Part shown: one piece after another, positions 18,752 to 27,762 of the stretch
Numbering within the stretch: position 1 is the stretch's first letter
Layout of the letters: each line of letters opens with the position of its first letter
Source: Kitasatospora arboriphila
Lineage (GTDB): Bacteria > Actinomycetota > Actinomycetes > Mycobacteriales > Mycobacteriaceae
Assembly (NCBI RefSeq): GCF_000717275.1
Contig: NZ_JNYV01000005.1
Location: 186,001-250,000, forward strand
Length of the DNA stretch: 64,000 nt
Direction: 5' to 3'
The notes under the pieces: model-generated
Database searches by the model: none
Told to the model about the DNA's origin: nothing
Seen by the model: only the letters and a program-made list of their open reading frames with translations
Translations under genes and position numbers: made by a program

Positions 18752-18869
18752 CGGTCCACAGCCCGGACCGCAGATGGTGACAAGCCCGCGCCACGCTCTT
18801 CCCTTGTACCAAGCCTTTGCAGGACTCCCGGGTGCCTCGAGCCCTGATCACCCATGCTGCCCGGAGTCC
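18752..18869 (+). promoter_or_regulatory. Candidate attenuator hairpins between leader peptide and sirA
   Basis: Two stems can be read. The first pairs CGGTCC (18752-18757) with GGACCG (18765-18770), a perfect 6-bp stem with a 7-nt loop. The second pairs GGACTCCCGGG (18822-18832) with CCCGGAGTCC (18860-18869), ten pairs with one bulged C, ending 7 nt before the AGGAGA ribosome site of sirA. The position after a cysteine-codon reading frame suggests attenuation at transcription or translation. There is no obvious T-tract, so control of ribosome access is as likely as termination. Confidence 0.5.
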
Positions 18870-18886
18870 GCCAGACAGGAGAATCA

Positions 18887-20587
18887 ATGACGTCGACCGC
18901 AGACGCCCCCGGCAAACCGGCGCGGCGGGCACGTCCGACGAAGCGCCGCGCCGAGGGCCAATGGAAACTCGGATACCGGGAGCCGCTCAACCCCAACGAG
19001 CAGGCCAAGAAGGACGACAATCCGCTCAACGTCCGCGCCCGCGTCGAGAACATCTATTCCAAGCAGGGCTTCGATTCGATCGACAAACAGGATCGGCGAG
19101 GCCGGTTGCGTTGGTGGGGTCTCTACACCCAGCGCGCCGAAGGTTATGACGGCACCTGGACCGGTGACGACAACATCGACCTCCTCGAGGCCCGCCATTT
19201 CATGATGCGGGTCCGCTGCGACGCCGGCGCACTGACTGCCGAGCAATTGCGCACGATCGGTCAGATCTCCACCGAATTCGCTCGCGATACAGCAGATCTC
19301 TCCGATCGTGAGAACGTCCAGTACCACTGGATCGAGATCGAGAACGTCCCCGAGATCTGGCAACGACTCGAGGCCGTCGGCCTCAAGACCACCGAGGCGT
19401 GCGGGGATTGCCCCCGCGTGGTGCTAGGTTCCCCGCTCGCCGGTGAGGCCGTGGACGAGATCCTCGACCCCACACCCGCGATCGACGAGATCGTCCGCCG
19501 GTACATCGGCGACCCGAAGTACTCGAACCTCCCCCGCAAGTTCAAGACGGCGATCTCCGGCCTGCAGGACGTGGCCCACGAAATCAACGACGTCGCCTTC
19601 ATCGGCGTCAACCATCCCGAGCACGGGCCCGGACTCGACCTGTGGGTCGGCGGCGGGCTCTCGACCAACCCGATGCTGGCGCAGCGGGTCGGTGCGTGGG
19701 TCGCACTCGACGACGTCCCGGATGTCTGGGAAGGCGTGGTCTCGCTGTTCCGCGACTACGGCTACCGGCGTCTGCGCACCAAGGCCCGGCTGAAGTACCT
19801 GCTCAAGGACTGGGGCATCGAGAAGTTCCGCCAGGTGCTCGAGGACGAATACCTGGGCCGCAAGCTGATCGACGGACCGGCGCCTGCCCCGCTCACCGCA
19901 CCGCGCGACCACGTGGGTGTGCAGAAGCTGAAGAACGGCCTCAACTCCGTCGGGTTCGCGGCCATCGCCGGACGTGTGTCGGGCTCCAAGCTCACCGCTG
20001 TCGCCGATGCCGCAGCCCGGGTCGGCTCCGACCGAATCCGCTTCACCCCGTACCAGAAGCTGGTTGTTCTCGACGTCGCCGACGACAAGGTCGAGCAGCT
20101 CATCTCCGAACTCGCGCCTCTCGGGCTGATCGCCAGGCCGTCGCCCTGGCGGCGCAACCTGATGGCATGTTCGGGCATCGAGTTCTGCAAGTTGTCGTTC
20201 ACAGAGACGCGTAAACGGTCGCAGGTGCTGGTGCCCGAGTTGGAGTCGCGGCTCGCCGACATCAACGACCAGCTCGACGTCCCGATCACGGTGAACATCA
20301 ACGGCTGCCCCAACTCGTGCGCCCGCGCACAGATCGCCGACATCGGATTCAAGGGCATGCTCGTCGAGGACGCCGATGGCAACACCGTGGAAGGCTTCCA
20401 GGTTCACCTCGGCGGCAGCCTCGGTCAGGATTCGGCATTCGGCCGCAAACTCCGTCAGCACAAGGTGCTCTCCGGAGAGATCGGTGACTACATGGACCGC
20501 GTGGTCCGCAATTTCGTGAAGCAACGCAGTGACGGTGAGCGTTTCGCCCAGTGGGCGGTTCGCGCCGACGAGGAGGATTTGCGATGA
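18887..20587 (+). CDS. sirA: Ferredoxin-dependent assimilatory sulfite reductase
   Basis: Reduces sulfite to sulfide by six electrons from ferredoxin, using siroheme coupled to a 4Fe-4S cluster. Of 566 residues, the cluster/siroheme cysteines are Cys428 and Cys434 (ACSGIEFC) and Cys474 and Cys478 (NGCPNSC). Tyr80 and Cys172 have the same 92-residue spacing as the cross-linked Tyr-Cys pair in the M. tuberculosis enzyme (SirA, formerly NirA), supporting a sulfite rather than nitrite role, as does the cys context. ATG at 18887 with AGGAGA upstream. First main gene of a coupled operon; cysH overlaps by ATGA. Confidence 0.96.
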   Translation: MTSTADAPGKPARRARPTKRRAEGQWKLGYREPLNPNEQAKKDDNPLNVRARVENIYSKQGFDSIDKQDRRGRLRWWGLYTQRAEGYDGTWTGDDNIDLLEARHFMMRVRCDAGALTAEQLRTIGQISTEFARDTADLSDRENVQYHWIEIENVPEIWQRLEAVGLKTTEACGDCPRVVLGSPLAGEAVDEILDPTPAIDEIVRRYIGDPKYSNLPRKFKTAISGLQDVAHEINDVAFIGVNHPEHGPGLDLWVGGGLSTNPMLAQRVGAWVALDDVPDVWEGVVSLFRDYGYRRLRTKARLKYLLKDWGIEKFRQVLEDEYLGRKLIDGPAPAPLTAPRDHVGVQKLKNGLNSVGFAAIAGRVSGSKLTAVADAAARVGSDRIRFTPYQKLVVLDVADDKVEQLISELAPLGLIARPSPWRRNLMACSGIEFCKLSFTETRKRSQVLVPELESRLADINDQLDVPITVNINGCPNSCARAQIADIGFKGMLVEDADGNTVEGFQVHLGGSLGQDSAFGRKLRQHKVLSGEIGDYMDRVVRNFVKQRSDGERFAQWAVRADEEDLR

Positions 20588-21315
20588 GTACCGCAGTTCG
20601 CAGTGAGACGGAGTTGCGCGATCTGGCGGCGGAAGGTGCAGCACTGCTGGGCCCGGACGCCTCAGCACACGACCTGATGCGCTGGACCGCAGACACTTTC
20701 GGCACCGATTTCATCGTCGCGTCCAACATGCAGGATGCGGTGCTCGTGGACGTTGCGGCCTCTGCCGTCACCCCCGAGCAGTTGAACGGCAGCAAACTCA
20801 AGGTGCTGTTTCTCGACACCGGCTATCACTTCGCCGAGACCCTCGGCACCCGCGACGCCGTCGAACAGGTCTACGGCGTCGAGATCGTGAACGCCAAAGC
20901 CGAGCAGAGCGTCGCCCAGCAGGATGCGGTCGTGGGACGAAACCTGTTCGCCTCGAATCCCGGCGAGTGCTGCCGGTTGCGCAAGGTGGTGCCGCTCAAA
21001 CGTGAGCTGTCGGGCTATCGGGCCTGGGTCACAGGCATTCGCCGAGTGGAGTCCCCCACCCGCGCCAACGCGCCTCTGATCTCCTTCGACGAGGCGTTCG
21101 GGTTGGTGAAGATCAATCCGCTCGCCGCCTGGACCGACGACGAGTTCCAGGACTACATCGCCCGCAAGGGCGTGCTGGTCAATCCCCTTGTGGACGAGGG
21201 ATATCCGTCGATCGGATGCGCCCCCTGCACCACCAAGCCGATCAACGGCGCCGATCCCCGAAGTGGCCGATGGGCCGGACTGGCCAAGACAGAATGCGGG
21301 TTGCACGCGTCATGA
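20584..21315 (+). CDS. cysH: Adenylyl-sulfate (APS) reductase, assimilatory
   Basis: Reduces adenosine 5'-phosphosulfate to sulfite with thioredoxin. Of 243 residues, the 4Fe-4S cysteines Cys129-Cys130 (ECCRLRK) and Cys212/Cys215 (CAPC) are present. These are the hallmark of APS-type enzymes and are missing in PAPS reductases. The catalytic Cys238 lies in the ECGLH tail. The ATG overlaps the sirA stop, and cysD overlaps its own stop, so the proteins are made in a coupled series. No APS kinase is needed for this route and none is encoded nearby. Confidence 0.96.
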   Translation: MSTAVRSETELRDLAAEGAALLGPDASAHDLMRWTADTFGTDFIVASNMQDAVLVDVAASAVTPEQLNGSKLKVLFLDTGYHFAETLGTRDAVEQVYGVEIVNAKAEQSVAQQDAVVGRNLFASNPGECCRLRKVVPLKRELSGYRAWVTGIRRVESPTRANAPLISFDEAFGLVKINPLAAWTDDEFQDYIARKGVLVNPLVDEGYPSIGCAPCTTKPINGADPRSGRWAGLAKTECGLHAS

Positions 21316-22250
21316 CAATCGACCAGAACACCGACGTACTGCCCGTCGAGACCGCGGATGAGTTCAGCACACTCGACGCCCTCGAGTCCGAGGCGATCCA
21401 CATCTTCCGGGAGGTGGCCGGCGAGTTCGAACGTCCGGTGATCCTGTTCTCCGGTGGCAAGGATTCGACGGTGCTGCTGCACGTCGCACTCAAGGCGTTC
21501 TGGCCTGCGCCACTGCCGTTTTCGCTGCTGCACGTCGACACCGGGCACAACCTGCCCGAGGTGCTGCAGTTCCGCGACGACGTGGTGGAGCGGCACAGCC
21601 TGCGCCTGCACGTCGCCAAGGTCGAGGACTACCTGGCCGATGGCAGGCTGACCGAACGCCCCGACGGCATCCGGAATCCGCTGCAGACCGTTCCCCTTCT
21701 CGACGCGATCACAGAGAACCGGTTCGATGCCGTGTTCGGTGGTGCCCGCCGGGACGAGGAGCGTTCGCGCGCCAAAGAGCGGATCTTCTCGCTCCGCAAC
21801 GCCTTCGGGCAGTGGGACCCCAAGCGCCAGCGGCCCGAACTGTGGAACCTCTACAACGGTAAGCACGCACCCGGCGAGCACGTTCGTGTGTTCCCGTTGT
21901 CGAACTGGACCGAACTGGACGTCTGGCGGTACATCGCCCGCGAGCAGGTGCTCCTCCCCTCGATCTATTACGCGCACGAGCGCGAGGTCTACTCACGCGA
22001 CGGCATGTGGATGACGCCCGGCCCCTGGGGCGGACCCGCCGACGGTGAACAGATCCAGAAGCTCTCTGTCCGGTACCGGACCGTAGGCGACGGATCGACC
22101 ACCGGGGCCGTGTTGTCCGACGCGTCCGACAACGAGGCCGTCCTGGCCGAGGTCGCGGCCTCGCGCCTGACCGAACGCGGCGCCACCCGCGGCGACGACC
22201 GGGTCTCGGAGGCCGCGATGGAAGACCGTAAGCGCGAGGGATATTTCTGA
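21312..22250 (+). CDS. cysD: Sulfate adenylyltransferase subunit 2
   Basis: Catalytic subunit of ATP sulfurylase, making APS from sulfate and ATP. The 312-residue protein has the PP-loop SGGKDS at 47-52, DTGHNLPEV near 80, and the conserved GGARRDEERSRAKERIFS segment. ATG at 21312 overlaps the cysH stop. It pairs with the GTPase subunit CysN directly downstream, whose start overlaps the cysD stop (TGATG). Confidence 0.96.
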   Translation: MTIDQNTDVLPVETADEFSTLDALESEAIHIFREVAGEFERPVILFSGGKDSTVLLHVALKAFWPAPLPFSLLHVDTGHNLPEVLQFRDDVVERHSLRLHVAKVEDYLADGRLTERPDGIRNPLQTVPLLDAITENRFDAVFGGARRDEERSRAKERIFSLRNAFGQWDPKRQRPELWNLYNGKHAPGEHVRVFPLSNWTELDVWRYIAREQVLLPSIYYAHEREVYSRDGMWMTPGPWGGPADGEQIQKLSVRYRTVGDGSTTGAVLSDASDNEAVLAEVAASRLTERGATRGDDRVSEAAMEDRKREGYF

Positions 22251-23545
22251 TGAGTGCTTCACCTGATCTGCTGCGCCTGGCCACTGCCGGCAGTGTGGAC
22301 GACGGCAAGTCGACGCTAGTCGGCCGGTTGCTGTACGACACCAAGTCCGTGCTGGCCGACCAGATCGACGCGGTCACCCGCGCCTCGGTCGACAAGGGCC
22401 TCGATCAACCGGACCTGTCACTGCTCGTCGACGGTCTGCGCGCCGAGCGCGAACAGGGCATCACCATCGATGTCGCCTACCGCTACTTCGCCACACCGAC
22501 GCGTTCGTTTGTGCTGGCCGACACGCCAGGGCATGTGCAGTACACCCGCAACACGGTGTCCGGCGCGTCCACTGCGGGCCTGGTCATCCTGCTCGTTGAT
22601 GCCCGCAAGGGTGTCATCTCGCAGACCCGTCGGCATGCCGCGGTGATGGCCTTGCTGGGTGTGCCCCGACTTGTGTTGGCAGTCAACAAGATCGACCTGG
22701 TCGACGACCCGGAAAAGGTGTTCGGCGAGATCCGGACCCAGTTCACCGACATGACAACCTCGCTCGGTTGGAGTGCCGATCGGGTCGTTTCGATCCCGGT
22801 GTCGGCGCTACACGGCGACAACGTCGCCGTGCGTTCGGACAACACGCCCTTCTACGACGGACCGACACTGATCGAGCACCTCGAGTCCGTGCCCGTCGAA
22901 GACGACCGCAAGCCGGTCGGTTTCCGCTTCCCTGTGCAGTACGTGATCCGGCCCCGCACACCTGAGTACCCCGACTACCGGGGATACGCCGGTCAGGTCG
23001 CCGCTGGACGGGTCACCGTCGGCGACGAGGTGGTTGTCCTGCCTTCGGGCACCCGCACCACCGTCGAACGCATCGACACCGCGGACGGTTCGCTGCAGTC
23101 CGCCCACACCGGGCGCAGCGTGACCGTGCTCCTCGCGGACGACGTCGACGTCTCGCGCGGTGACGTGATCGCCGCAGTCGCCGATGCGCCAGAACCCATT
23201 TCGCAGTTCAGTGCCACAGTCTGCTGGCTCGGCGACAAGGCTCTGCGCCCCGGTGCTCGACTGCTGCTCAAGCACGGCGCCCGCACCACCCAGGCGATCG
23301 TCGGCGAACTCGAGGTGCTGTTCGACGAGCAGGAACTGGTACTGCGCGATCAGCCCGAATCGCTGGAACTGAACCAGATCGGCCGGATCTCGGTGCAGAC
23401 CGCACAGCCGATCAGCGCCGACGATTACAACACCAACCGCGAGACCGGCAGTTTCCTGTTGATCGACCCGCAGGGCGGCAACACCCTCGGCGCCGGACTG
23501 GTGGGCGACGCCCTGTCGCAGCTGCACCTGAAAGAACTTGTGTGA
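22250..23545 (+). CDS. cysN: Sulfate adenylyltransferase subunit 1 (GTPase)
   Basis: EF-Tu-like GTPase that drives the unfavourable CysD reaction. Of 431 residues, the G1 loop is GSVDDGKS at 14-21, followed by DTPGH near 92 and NKID near 147; two beta-barrel domains complete the protein. In many actinobacteria CysN is fused to APS kinase (CysNC). Here the chain stops at the normal CysN length without the kinase, consistent with the APS-reductase route. It overlaps cysD at its start and the chelatase at its end. Confidence 0.95.
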   Translation: MSASPDLLRLATAGSVDDGKSTLVGRLLYDTKSVLADQIDAVTRASVDKGLDQPDLSLLVDGLRAEREQGITIDVAYRYFATPTRSFVLADTPGHVQYTRNTVSGASTAGLVILLVDARKGVISQTRRHAAVMALLGVPRLVLAVNKIDLVDDPEKVFGEIRTQFTDMTTSLGWSADRVVSIPVSALHGDNVAVRSDNTPFYDGPTLIEHLESVPVEDDRKPVGFRFPVQYVIRPRTPEYPDYRGYAGQVAAGRVTVGDEVVVLPSGTRTTVERIDTADGSLQSAHTGRSVTVLLADDVDVSRGDVIAAVADAPEPISQFSATVCWLGDKALRPGARLLLKHGARTTQAIVGELEVLFDEQELVLRDQPESLELNQIGRISVQTAQPISADDYNTNRETGSFLLIDPQGGNTLGAGLVGDALSQLHLKELV

Positions 23546-24285
23546 CAACACTTGTGCTCGCCGCCCATGGCAGCCGCGACCCCCGGTTCGCGGCCACCAT
23601 GGAACGGATCACCCATGGTGTCCGCACCCGGCTCCCCGGGGTCGATGTGCGCCTCGGCTACCTCGACCTCAATTCCCCGAGCGTCGCCGACGTCCTCGTG
23701 GGCTGCACTGGCCGGGTGATGGTCGCTCCCCTGCTGCTGTCCAACGCTTTTCACAGCAAGGTCGGTTTTCCGGCGATCGTCTCCGACGCCTGCGCCGCCA
23801 ACCCCGACATCGAGGTCCGGCAGTTGCCGCCGCTCGGAGATGATCCCCGGATCGTCAGCGCGCTGATCGGCCGGCTGGACCAGGCAGGCATCCGCGCCAC
23901 CGACGGCGTCGTGTTGACCGCGGTCGGATCCAGCGATCCCACTGCCGACGATGCCGTTCGGGCCCGCGCCGCAGAACTCGCCGTCCGGCTCCGGACACCG
24001 TTGGTGCAGACGGTCTTCGCGACCCGACTGGGCCGGGATCACAACAATCTGCATCAGGCTCTACGGAGTCTGCGTCGCGGCGGTGCACGGCGTGTTGTTG
24101 TCAGCCCGTATTTCCTGTCCGCAGGATTGCTGACCGAGCGCGTCGACGCGGCCGTAGACCATCTTGCCCCGGGGTCTTTGGTAGCCGGCCCGATCGGGGC
24201 TCATCCCGACCTGATCGACGTCGTGTGCGACCGCTTCCGCGACGCGACCATGGCCACCCCGGCTCCGTTCTCTGCGTTCAGATAG
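23542..24285 (+). CDS. CbiX-family sirohydrochlorin ferrochelatase
   Basis: Expected to insert iron into sirohydrochlorin to give siroheme, the cofactor of SirA. The 247-residue protein consists of two tandem CbiX-like halves. The metal histidine in LAAHGSRD (His9) and a second in NAFHSKVGFP near 70 are seen; the second half has LTAVGSSDP and VVSPYFLSAGLLTERV. GTG at 23542 overlaps the cysN stop. Position equals Rv2393. It ends with an 8-bp convergent overlap with the tetR gene. Confidence 0.9.
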   Translation: MTTLVLAAHGSRDPRFAATMERITHGVRTRLPGVDVRLGYLDLNSPSVADVLVGCTGRVMVAPLLLSNAFHSKVGFPAIVSDACAANPDIEVRQLPPLGDDPRIVSALIGRLDQAGIRATDGVVLTAVGSSDPTADDAVRARAAELAVRLRTPLVQTVFATRLGRDHNNLHQALRSLRRGGARRVVVSPYFLSAGLLTERVDAAVDHLAPGSLVAGPIGAHPDLIDVVCDRFRDATMATPAPFSAFR

Positions 24286-24880
24286 AACGCTTGGTCGCCG
24301 CTTTCTCGGTCAACGGCAACCCATGGTAAGTACCTGCCAAGGCCGCCCCGGCCGCGAGTAGTGGCGCGGTGTCGCGCAGGGTCCGGGTCATCACAAAGGC
24401 CCCCTCCAACGCGCAGATGATGGCGATGATGACCTCCCTTGCCGTGTCCGGATGGACGCCTCGACTCTCGAAATACGCCGTTCCCAACGTGATCCAGTCA
24501 CCGAACACCGATGCTGCGGCCAACCGGAGCGATTCGTCGGCATTTGCGACCTCACCGGCAACGGTGGACACCGGACACATGTTCGCAAAACCGGTCTGCT
24601 CGATGTCCTCGGCAGCCAGGGCGAACGCCGCTCTGATGCCGTCTCCGAGGTCGGTCTGGTCAGCGAAGACCGCCGGGATGATCGCGGCGTAGGCGACGCC
24701 CGCGTTCACCAGTGCCTCACGGGCGATCTGTGCCTTGCCCTCGGGAAAGTGATGGTAGATGGACCCGATCGGCGCGCCGGAGCCGGCGACGATCTGCTTC
24801 ATGCTCAGTGCTGCGTACCCGTGCACCCGCATCAGTTCGACCGCCGTGGTCAGGATCGTTTCGCGCGTTCCTCTTGCCAT
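24278..24880 (-). CDS. TetR-family repressor (LmrA/YxaF-like)
   Basis: A 200-residue repressor. The N-terminal helix-turn-helix (about 20-50, LSMKQIVAGSGAPIGSIYHHFPEGK) is typical of the YxaF/LmrA branch of TetR, and the C-terminal ligand domain has a CPVSTVAGEV stretch. The start ATG at 24880 is fixed by GGAGG 5 nt upstream; a GTG two codons earlier is less likely. Divergent from an alpha/beta hydrolase across a 36-bp perfect palindrome, so it very likely represses both itself and the hydrolase. Inducer unknown. Confidence 0.9.
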   Translation of the reverse strand: MARGTRETILTTAVELMRVHGYAALSMKQIVAGSGAPIGSIYHHFPEGKAQIAREALVNAGVAYAAIIPAVFADQTDLGDGIRAAFALAAEDIEQTGFANMCPVSTVAGEVANADESLRLAAASVFGDWITLGTAYFESRGVHPDTAREVIIAIICALEGAFVMTRTLRDTAPLLAAGAALAGTYHGLPLTEKAATKRSI

Positions 24881-24898
24881 CAGCACCTCCGCGTCCCA

Positions 24899-24934
24899 TA
24901 CTAGAGCAATCGTTCTAGAACGATTGCTCTAGTA
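24899..24934. promoter_or_regulatory. 36-bp perfect palindromic operator for the divergent TetR/hydrolase pair
   Basis: Starting at 24899, TACTAGAGCAATCGTTCT is followed directly by its exact reverse complement, so all 36 bases are symmetric around 24916/24917. Each side has CTAG...CTAG, so the element can also be read as two 18-bp TetR-type half-overlapping operators sharing the central CTAG. It fills the space between the two start codons and ends 14 bp before the hydrolase ATG. Confidence 0.8.
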
Positions 24935-24948
24935 CCGGGGAGGTCACC

Positions 24949-25788
24949 ATGCAGACAGTGCAGCTGAGCGCAGGAACCATCGAGTACCGCGAGGTGGGAG
25001 ATCCGGAAGGCCCTCCCGTGGTGCTCACCCACGGATTGCTGATGAACGACCACCAGTGGGATCTGGTGCTGCCACTCCTGCCTGACAGCTTCCGCTACCT
25101 GTTGCCTGTGCTGCCATTGGGCGGCCATCGCATCCCGATGGACCCCGATGCCGACCTGACGATGCCCGGAATGGTCGGCATCCTGTCCGAGTTCTTGGCG
25201 GCACTGAACTTGCAGCAGGTGACGCTGATCCTGAGCGACTGGGGCGGCCCGTTGTTCTTGCCCGAGCTCACGTCCGGTGAACGGATCACCCGCCTGGTGG
25301 TCTGCCCGGCCGAAGCGTACGACAACTTCCCACCGGGGTTCCCCGGCAAGGTGGTGAAGGTCGCGGTCTCGGTACCGGGCGGAATCCTGTTCGCGCTGCA
25401 CCAGTTTCGCAACCGCTTCTTACGCCGGACTCCAATGGTCCTCGGGCTGATGGCAAAAAAACGCATTCCGGACGACATCATCGCGCAATGGACCGATCCC
25501 GGGGTGGCATCAGCCGACGTCCGCCGAGACGTACTGGCCTACTGCCGAACGAAATTCGACAAGGCAGCTCTGATCGCTGCAACCGAGAAGCTGCGCGACT
25601 TCGCGGGGCCTGTGCTGATCATCTGGGCGCCTGAGACCAACGTGATGCGGCGCGAGCACGGGCAACAGCTCGCCGACCTGTTCCCCAAGGGCACCCTCGC
25701 CGAGGTCGACGACGCCTACGTCTTGATCATGCTCGATCAGCCCCAGCGCACCGCCGAGCTCATCGGTGAGTTCCTGGTGAGCACCTGA
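24949..25788 (+). CDS. Alpha/beta hydrolase, haloalkane-dehalogenase-like, lacking the usual catalytic histidine
   Basis: A 279-residue alpha/beta hydrolase. HG at 28-29 forms the oxyanion segment, and the nucleophile elbow LSDWGG places Asp97 where haloalkane dehalogenases and epoxide hydrolases have their aspartate. Near the C-terminus the family motif that normally supplies the histidine reads DDAYVLIMLDQPQ, with Tyr257 and no histidine. Activity is therefore uncertain. It is controlled by the adjacent TetR through the 36-bp palindrome. The ATG at 24949 has GGGGAGG at about 6 nt. Confidence 0.8.
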   Translation: MQTVQLSAGTIEYREVGDPEGPPVVLTHGLLMNDHQWDLVLPLLPDSFRYLLPVLPLGGHRIPMDPDADLTMPGMVGILSEFLAALNLQQVTLILSDWGGPLFLPELTSGERITRLVVCPAEAYDNFPPGFPGKVVKVAVSVPGGILFALHQFRNRFLRRTPMVLGLMAKKRIPDDIIAQWTDPGVASADVRRDVLAYCRTKFDKAALIAATEKLRDFAGPVLIIWAPETNVMRREHGQQLADLFPKGTLAEVDDAYVLIMLDQPQRTAELIGEFLVST

Positions 25789-25810
25789 CTCTCGCCCGGG
25801 GGCGTACACA

Positions 25811-25850
25811 CGTGAAAACGACCCAACCGGCCGGCTGGGTCGTCTTCACG
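25811..25850. terminator. Bidirectional hairpin terminator between hydrolase and cysA
   Basis: CGTGAA and ACGACCCA on the left pair with TGGGTCGT and TTCACG on the right, a near-perfect stem of 14 pairs with a small internal mismatch and a 10-nt GC-rich loop. It lies between two convergent genes (hydrolase stop 25788, cysA stop 25871). The A-rich left side and a weak T-run suggest it can act from either direction. Confidence 0.75.
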
Positions 25851-25870
25851 TCAAAGGGTCAGGCGCGCAG

Positions 25871-26869
25871 CTAGGCGAGCGCGGCGTCGGGCACCCGAGT
25901 AGCCCTGACGTACACGTCGTCGCCATCCTTCAGGCCCAGCGCCGCAGCATCACCACGGGTGATCTGGGCGTGGAAATCCTCGTTCGTGGCAGCGTTCTCG
26001 AGTTCGACACGCACCTCGAATCCGAGGTACACCACGCGCTTGACCCGCGCCTTGAGTACTCCGGTCTCCGCCGCGTTCTTGTCTGCGGACGCCAGTGCGA
26101 GGTCGGGGGTTCGGCCGACGCGGATGTCGTGTGGCCGGACGAGTACCCCGTTCAGCTTTGCCACCGAGCCGAGGAACGACATCACGAACTTGTTGTCCGG
26201 CCGGTCATAGAGGTCTGCCGGTGAGCCGATCTGCTCGATGCGTCCCTTGTTCAGCACTGCGATACGGTCGGCGACGTCAAGCGCCTCCTGCTGATCGTGG
26301 GTGACCAGCACGGTGGTCACCTGGACCTCGTCGTGAAGCCTGCGCAGCCATGCCCGCAGATCCTCTCGGACCTTGGCATCGAGTGCGCCGAACGGCTCGT
26401 CGAGCAACAACACCTTGGGGTCCACGGCCAACGCTCGCGCCAGCGCCATGCGCTGTCGCTGTCCGCCGGACAGCTGTGCGGGATAACGGGTCTGGAAACC
26501 TGCCAGGCCCACCACCTCGAGCAGCTCGTCGACCTTCGCCTTGATCTCGTTCTTGGGCCGCTTACGGATCTTGAGCCCGAACGCCACGTTGTCCCGCACC
26601 GTCATGTGCTTGAAGGCCGCGTAGTGCTGGAACACGAACCCGATGTCGCGGCGCTGTGGGGAGATCCGCGTGACATCGTCACCGTTGATGAGCACGGTCC
26701 CCGAGTCGAGCTGATCCAGTCCTGCAATGGCGCGCAGAAGCGTCGACTTGCCCGATCCCGACGGTCCGAGCAGTGCGGTCAGCGAGCCGACCGGGATGTC
26801 GATGGACACGTTGTCGAGGGCGGCGAAGTCGCCGTAACGCTTGTTCGCGTCGATAACCGAGATCGTCAT
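25871..26869 (-). CDS. cysA: Sulfate/thiosulfate ABC transporter ATP-binding protein
   Basis: ATPase that powers sulfate import through CysTW. Of 332 residues, Walker A GPSGSGKS is at 35-42, the signature [15 protein letters not shown] near 137, Walker [12 protein letters not shown] near 155 and the H-loop [10 protein letters not shown] near 190; a TOBE-like C-terminal domain follows. ATG at 26869 overlaps the cysW stop (ATGA). Last gene of subI-cysT-cysW-cysA, matching Rv2400c-Rv2397c. Confidence 0.95.
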   Translation of the reverse strand: MTISVIDANKRYGDFAALDNVSIDIPVGSLTALLGPSGSGKSTLLRAIAGLDQLDSGTVLINGDDVTRISPQRRDIGFVFQHYAAFKHMTVRDNVAFGLKIRKRPKNEIKAKVDELLEVVGLAGFQTRYPAQLSGGQRQRMALARALAVDPKVLLLDEPFGALDAKVREDLRAWLRRLHDEVQVTTVLVTHDQQEALDVADRIAVLNKGRIEQIGSPADLYDRPDNKFVMSFLGSVAKLNGVLVRPHDIRVGRTPDLALASADKNAAETGVLKARVKRVVYLGFEVRVELENAATNEDFHAQITRGDAAALGLKDGDDVYVRATRVPDAALA

Positions 26870-27762
26870 ACCAGTTCACTCTCCTGCGTTTTCGGGGCTG
26901 TCTCGGCCGGGTCCGCGGCAGCGTCGGACTCATTGCTCGCCTGTCGGCGCTCGATTTGATTGGTTCCGGTACGCCGCTGCACGAGTGTCATCAGCAGCAG
27001 CACGATGATGGCGATGATCATCAGCAGCGTCGCCGCCGCGTAGGCGCCGTATTCGTTGTAGTCGTCGGTGTACCGCGACGACACCAGCAGCGTGAGGGTC
27101 TGAGAGATGCCAGGCAGATTCGACGACACGATGATCACCGCGCCGTATTCGCCGAGCGAGCGCGCGATGGTCAGGACCACGCCGTAGGAGAGTCCCCATC
27201 GGATGGCGGGCAACGTGATACGCCAGAAGGTCTGCCAGCCGTTGGCCCCCAGCGTCGCAGCAGCTTCCTCCTGCTCGGTTCCGATCTCGCGCAGCACCGG
27301 TTCCACCTCGCGGACCACGAAGGGCAGTGTGACGAAGATGGTTGCGAGCACCATGCCCGGCAGCCCGAAGATCACCCGGAAGCCGAGGCTCTCGACTCCG
27401 CCGAACCAGCCTCCGTACCCCCACAACAGGATCAGGGCGACGCCGACCACGATCGGCGAGACGGCAAACGGCAGGTCGACGATTGCCTCGACGACGCCTC
27501 GACCGCGGAAACGTCCACGTACCAGAGCCATTGCGGTGAACACACCGAAGACCACGTTCAACGGGACCACGATGAGAACGATCAGCAGACTCAGCTGCAG
27601 AGCGGAGATCGCCGCGGGTGTGGTGATCCAGTCCCAGAACTGGCCGATGCCGTGCTCGAACGACCGATAGAAGATGAGTGCCACCGGAACCACCAGCAGC
27701 ACAAAGAGATACAGCAGTGCGATCACACGCAGGGTGAGCCGCGGGAATCTGGAGATCTTCAT
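26866..27762 (-). CDS. cysW: Sulfate ABC transporter permease CysW
   Basis: A 298-residue inner-membrane permease with six predicted segments. The EAA loop that contacts CysA is visible ([22 protein letters not shown], split by hydrophobic neighbours). It forms the channel with CysT. The start overlaps the cysT stop by one base (TGATG-type) and the end overlaps cysA. The C-terminal ~25 residues are hydrophilic and acidic and extend past the usual permease core. Confidence 0.95.
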   Translation of the reverse strand: MKISRFPRLTLRVIALLYLFVLLVVPVALIFYRSFEHGIGQFWDWITTPAAISALQLSLLIVLIVVPLNVVFGVFTAMALVRGRFRGRGVVEAIVDLPFAVSPIVVGVALILLWGYGGWFGGVESLGFRVIFGLPGMVLATIFVTLPFVVREVEPVLREIGTEQEEAAATLGANGWQTFWRITLPAIRWGLSYGVVLTIARSLGEYGAVIIVSSNLPGISQTLTLLVSSRYTDDYNEYGAYAAATLLMIIAIIVLLLMTLVQRRTGTNQIERRQASNESDAAADPAETAPKTQESELV

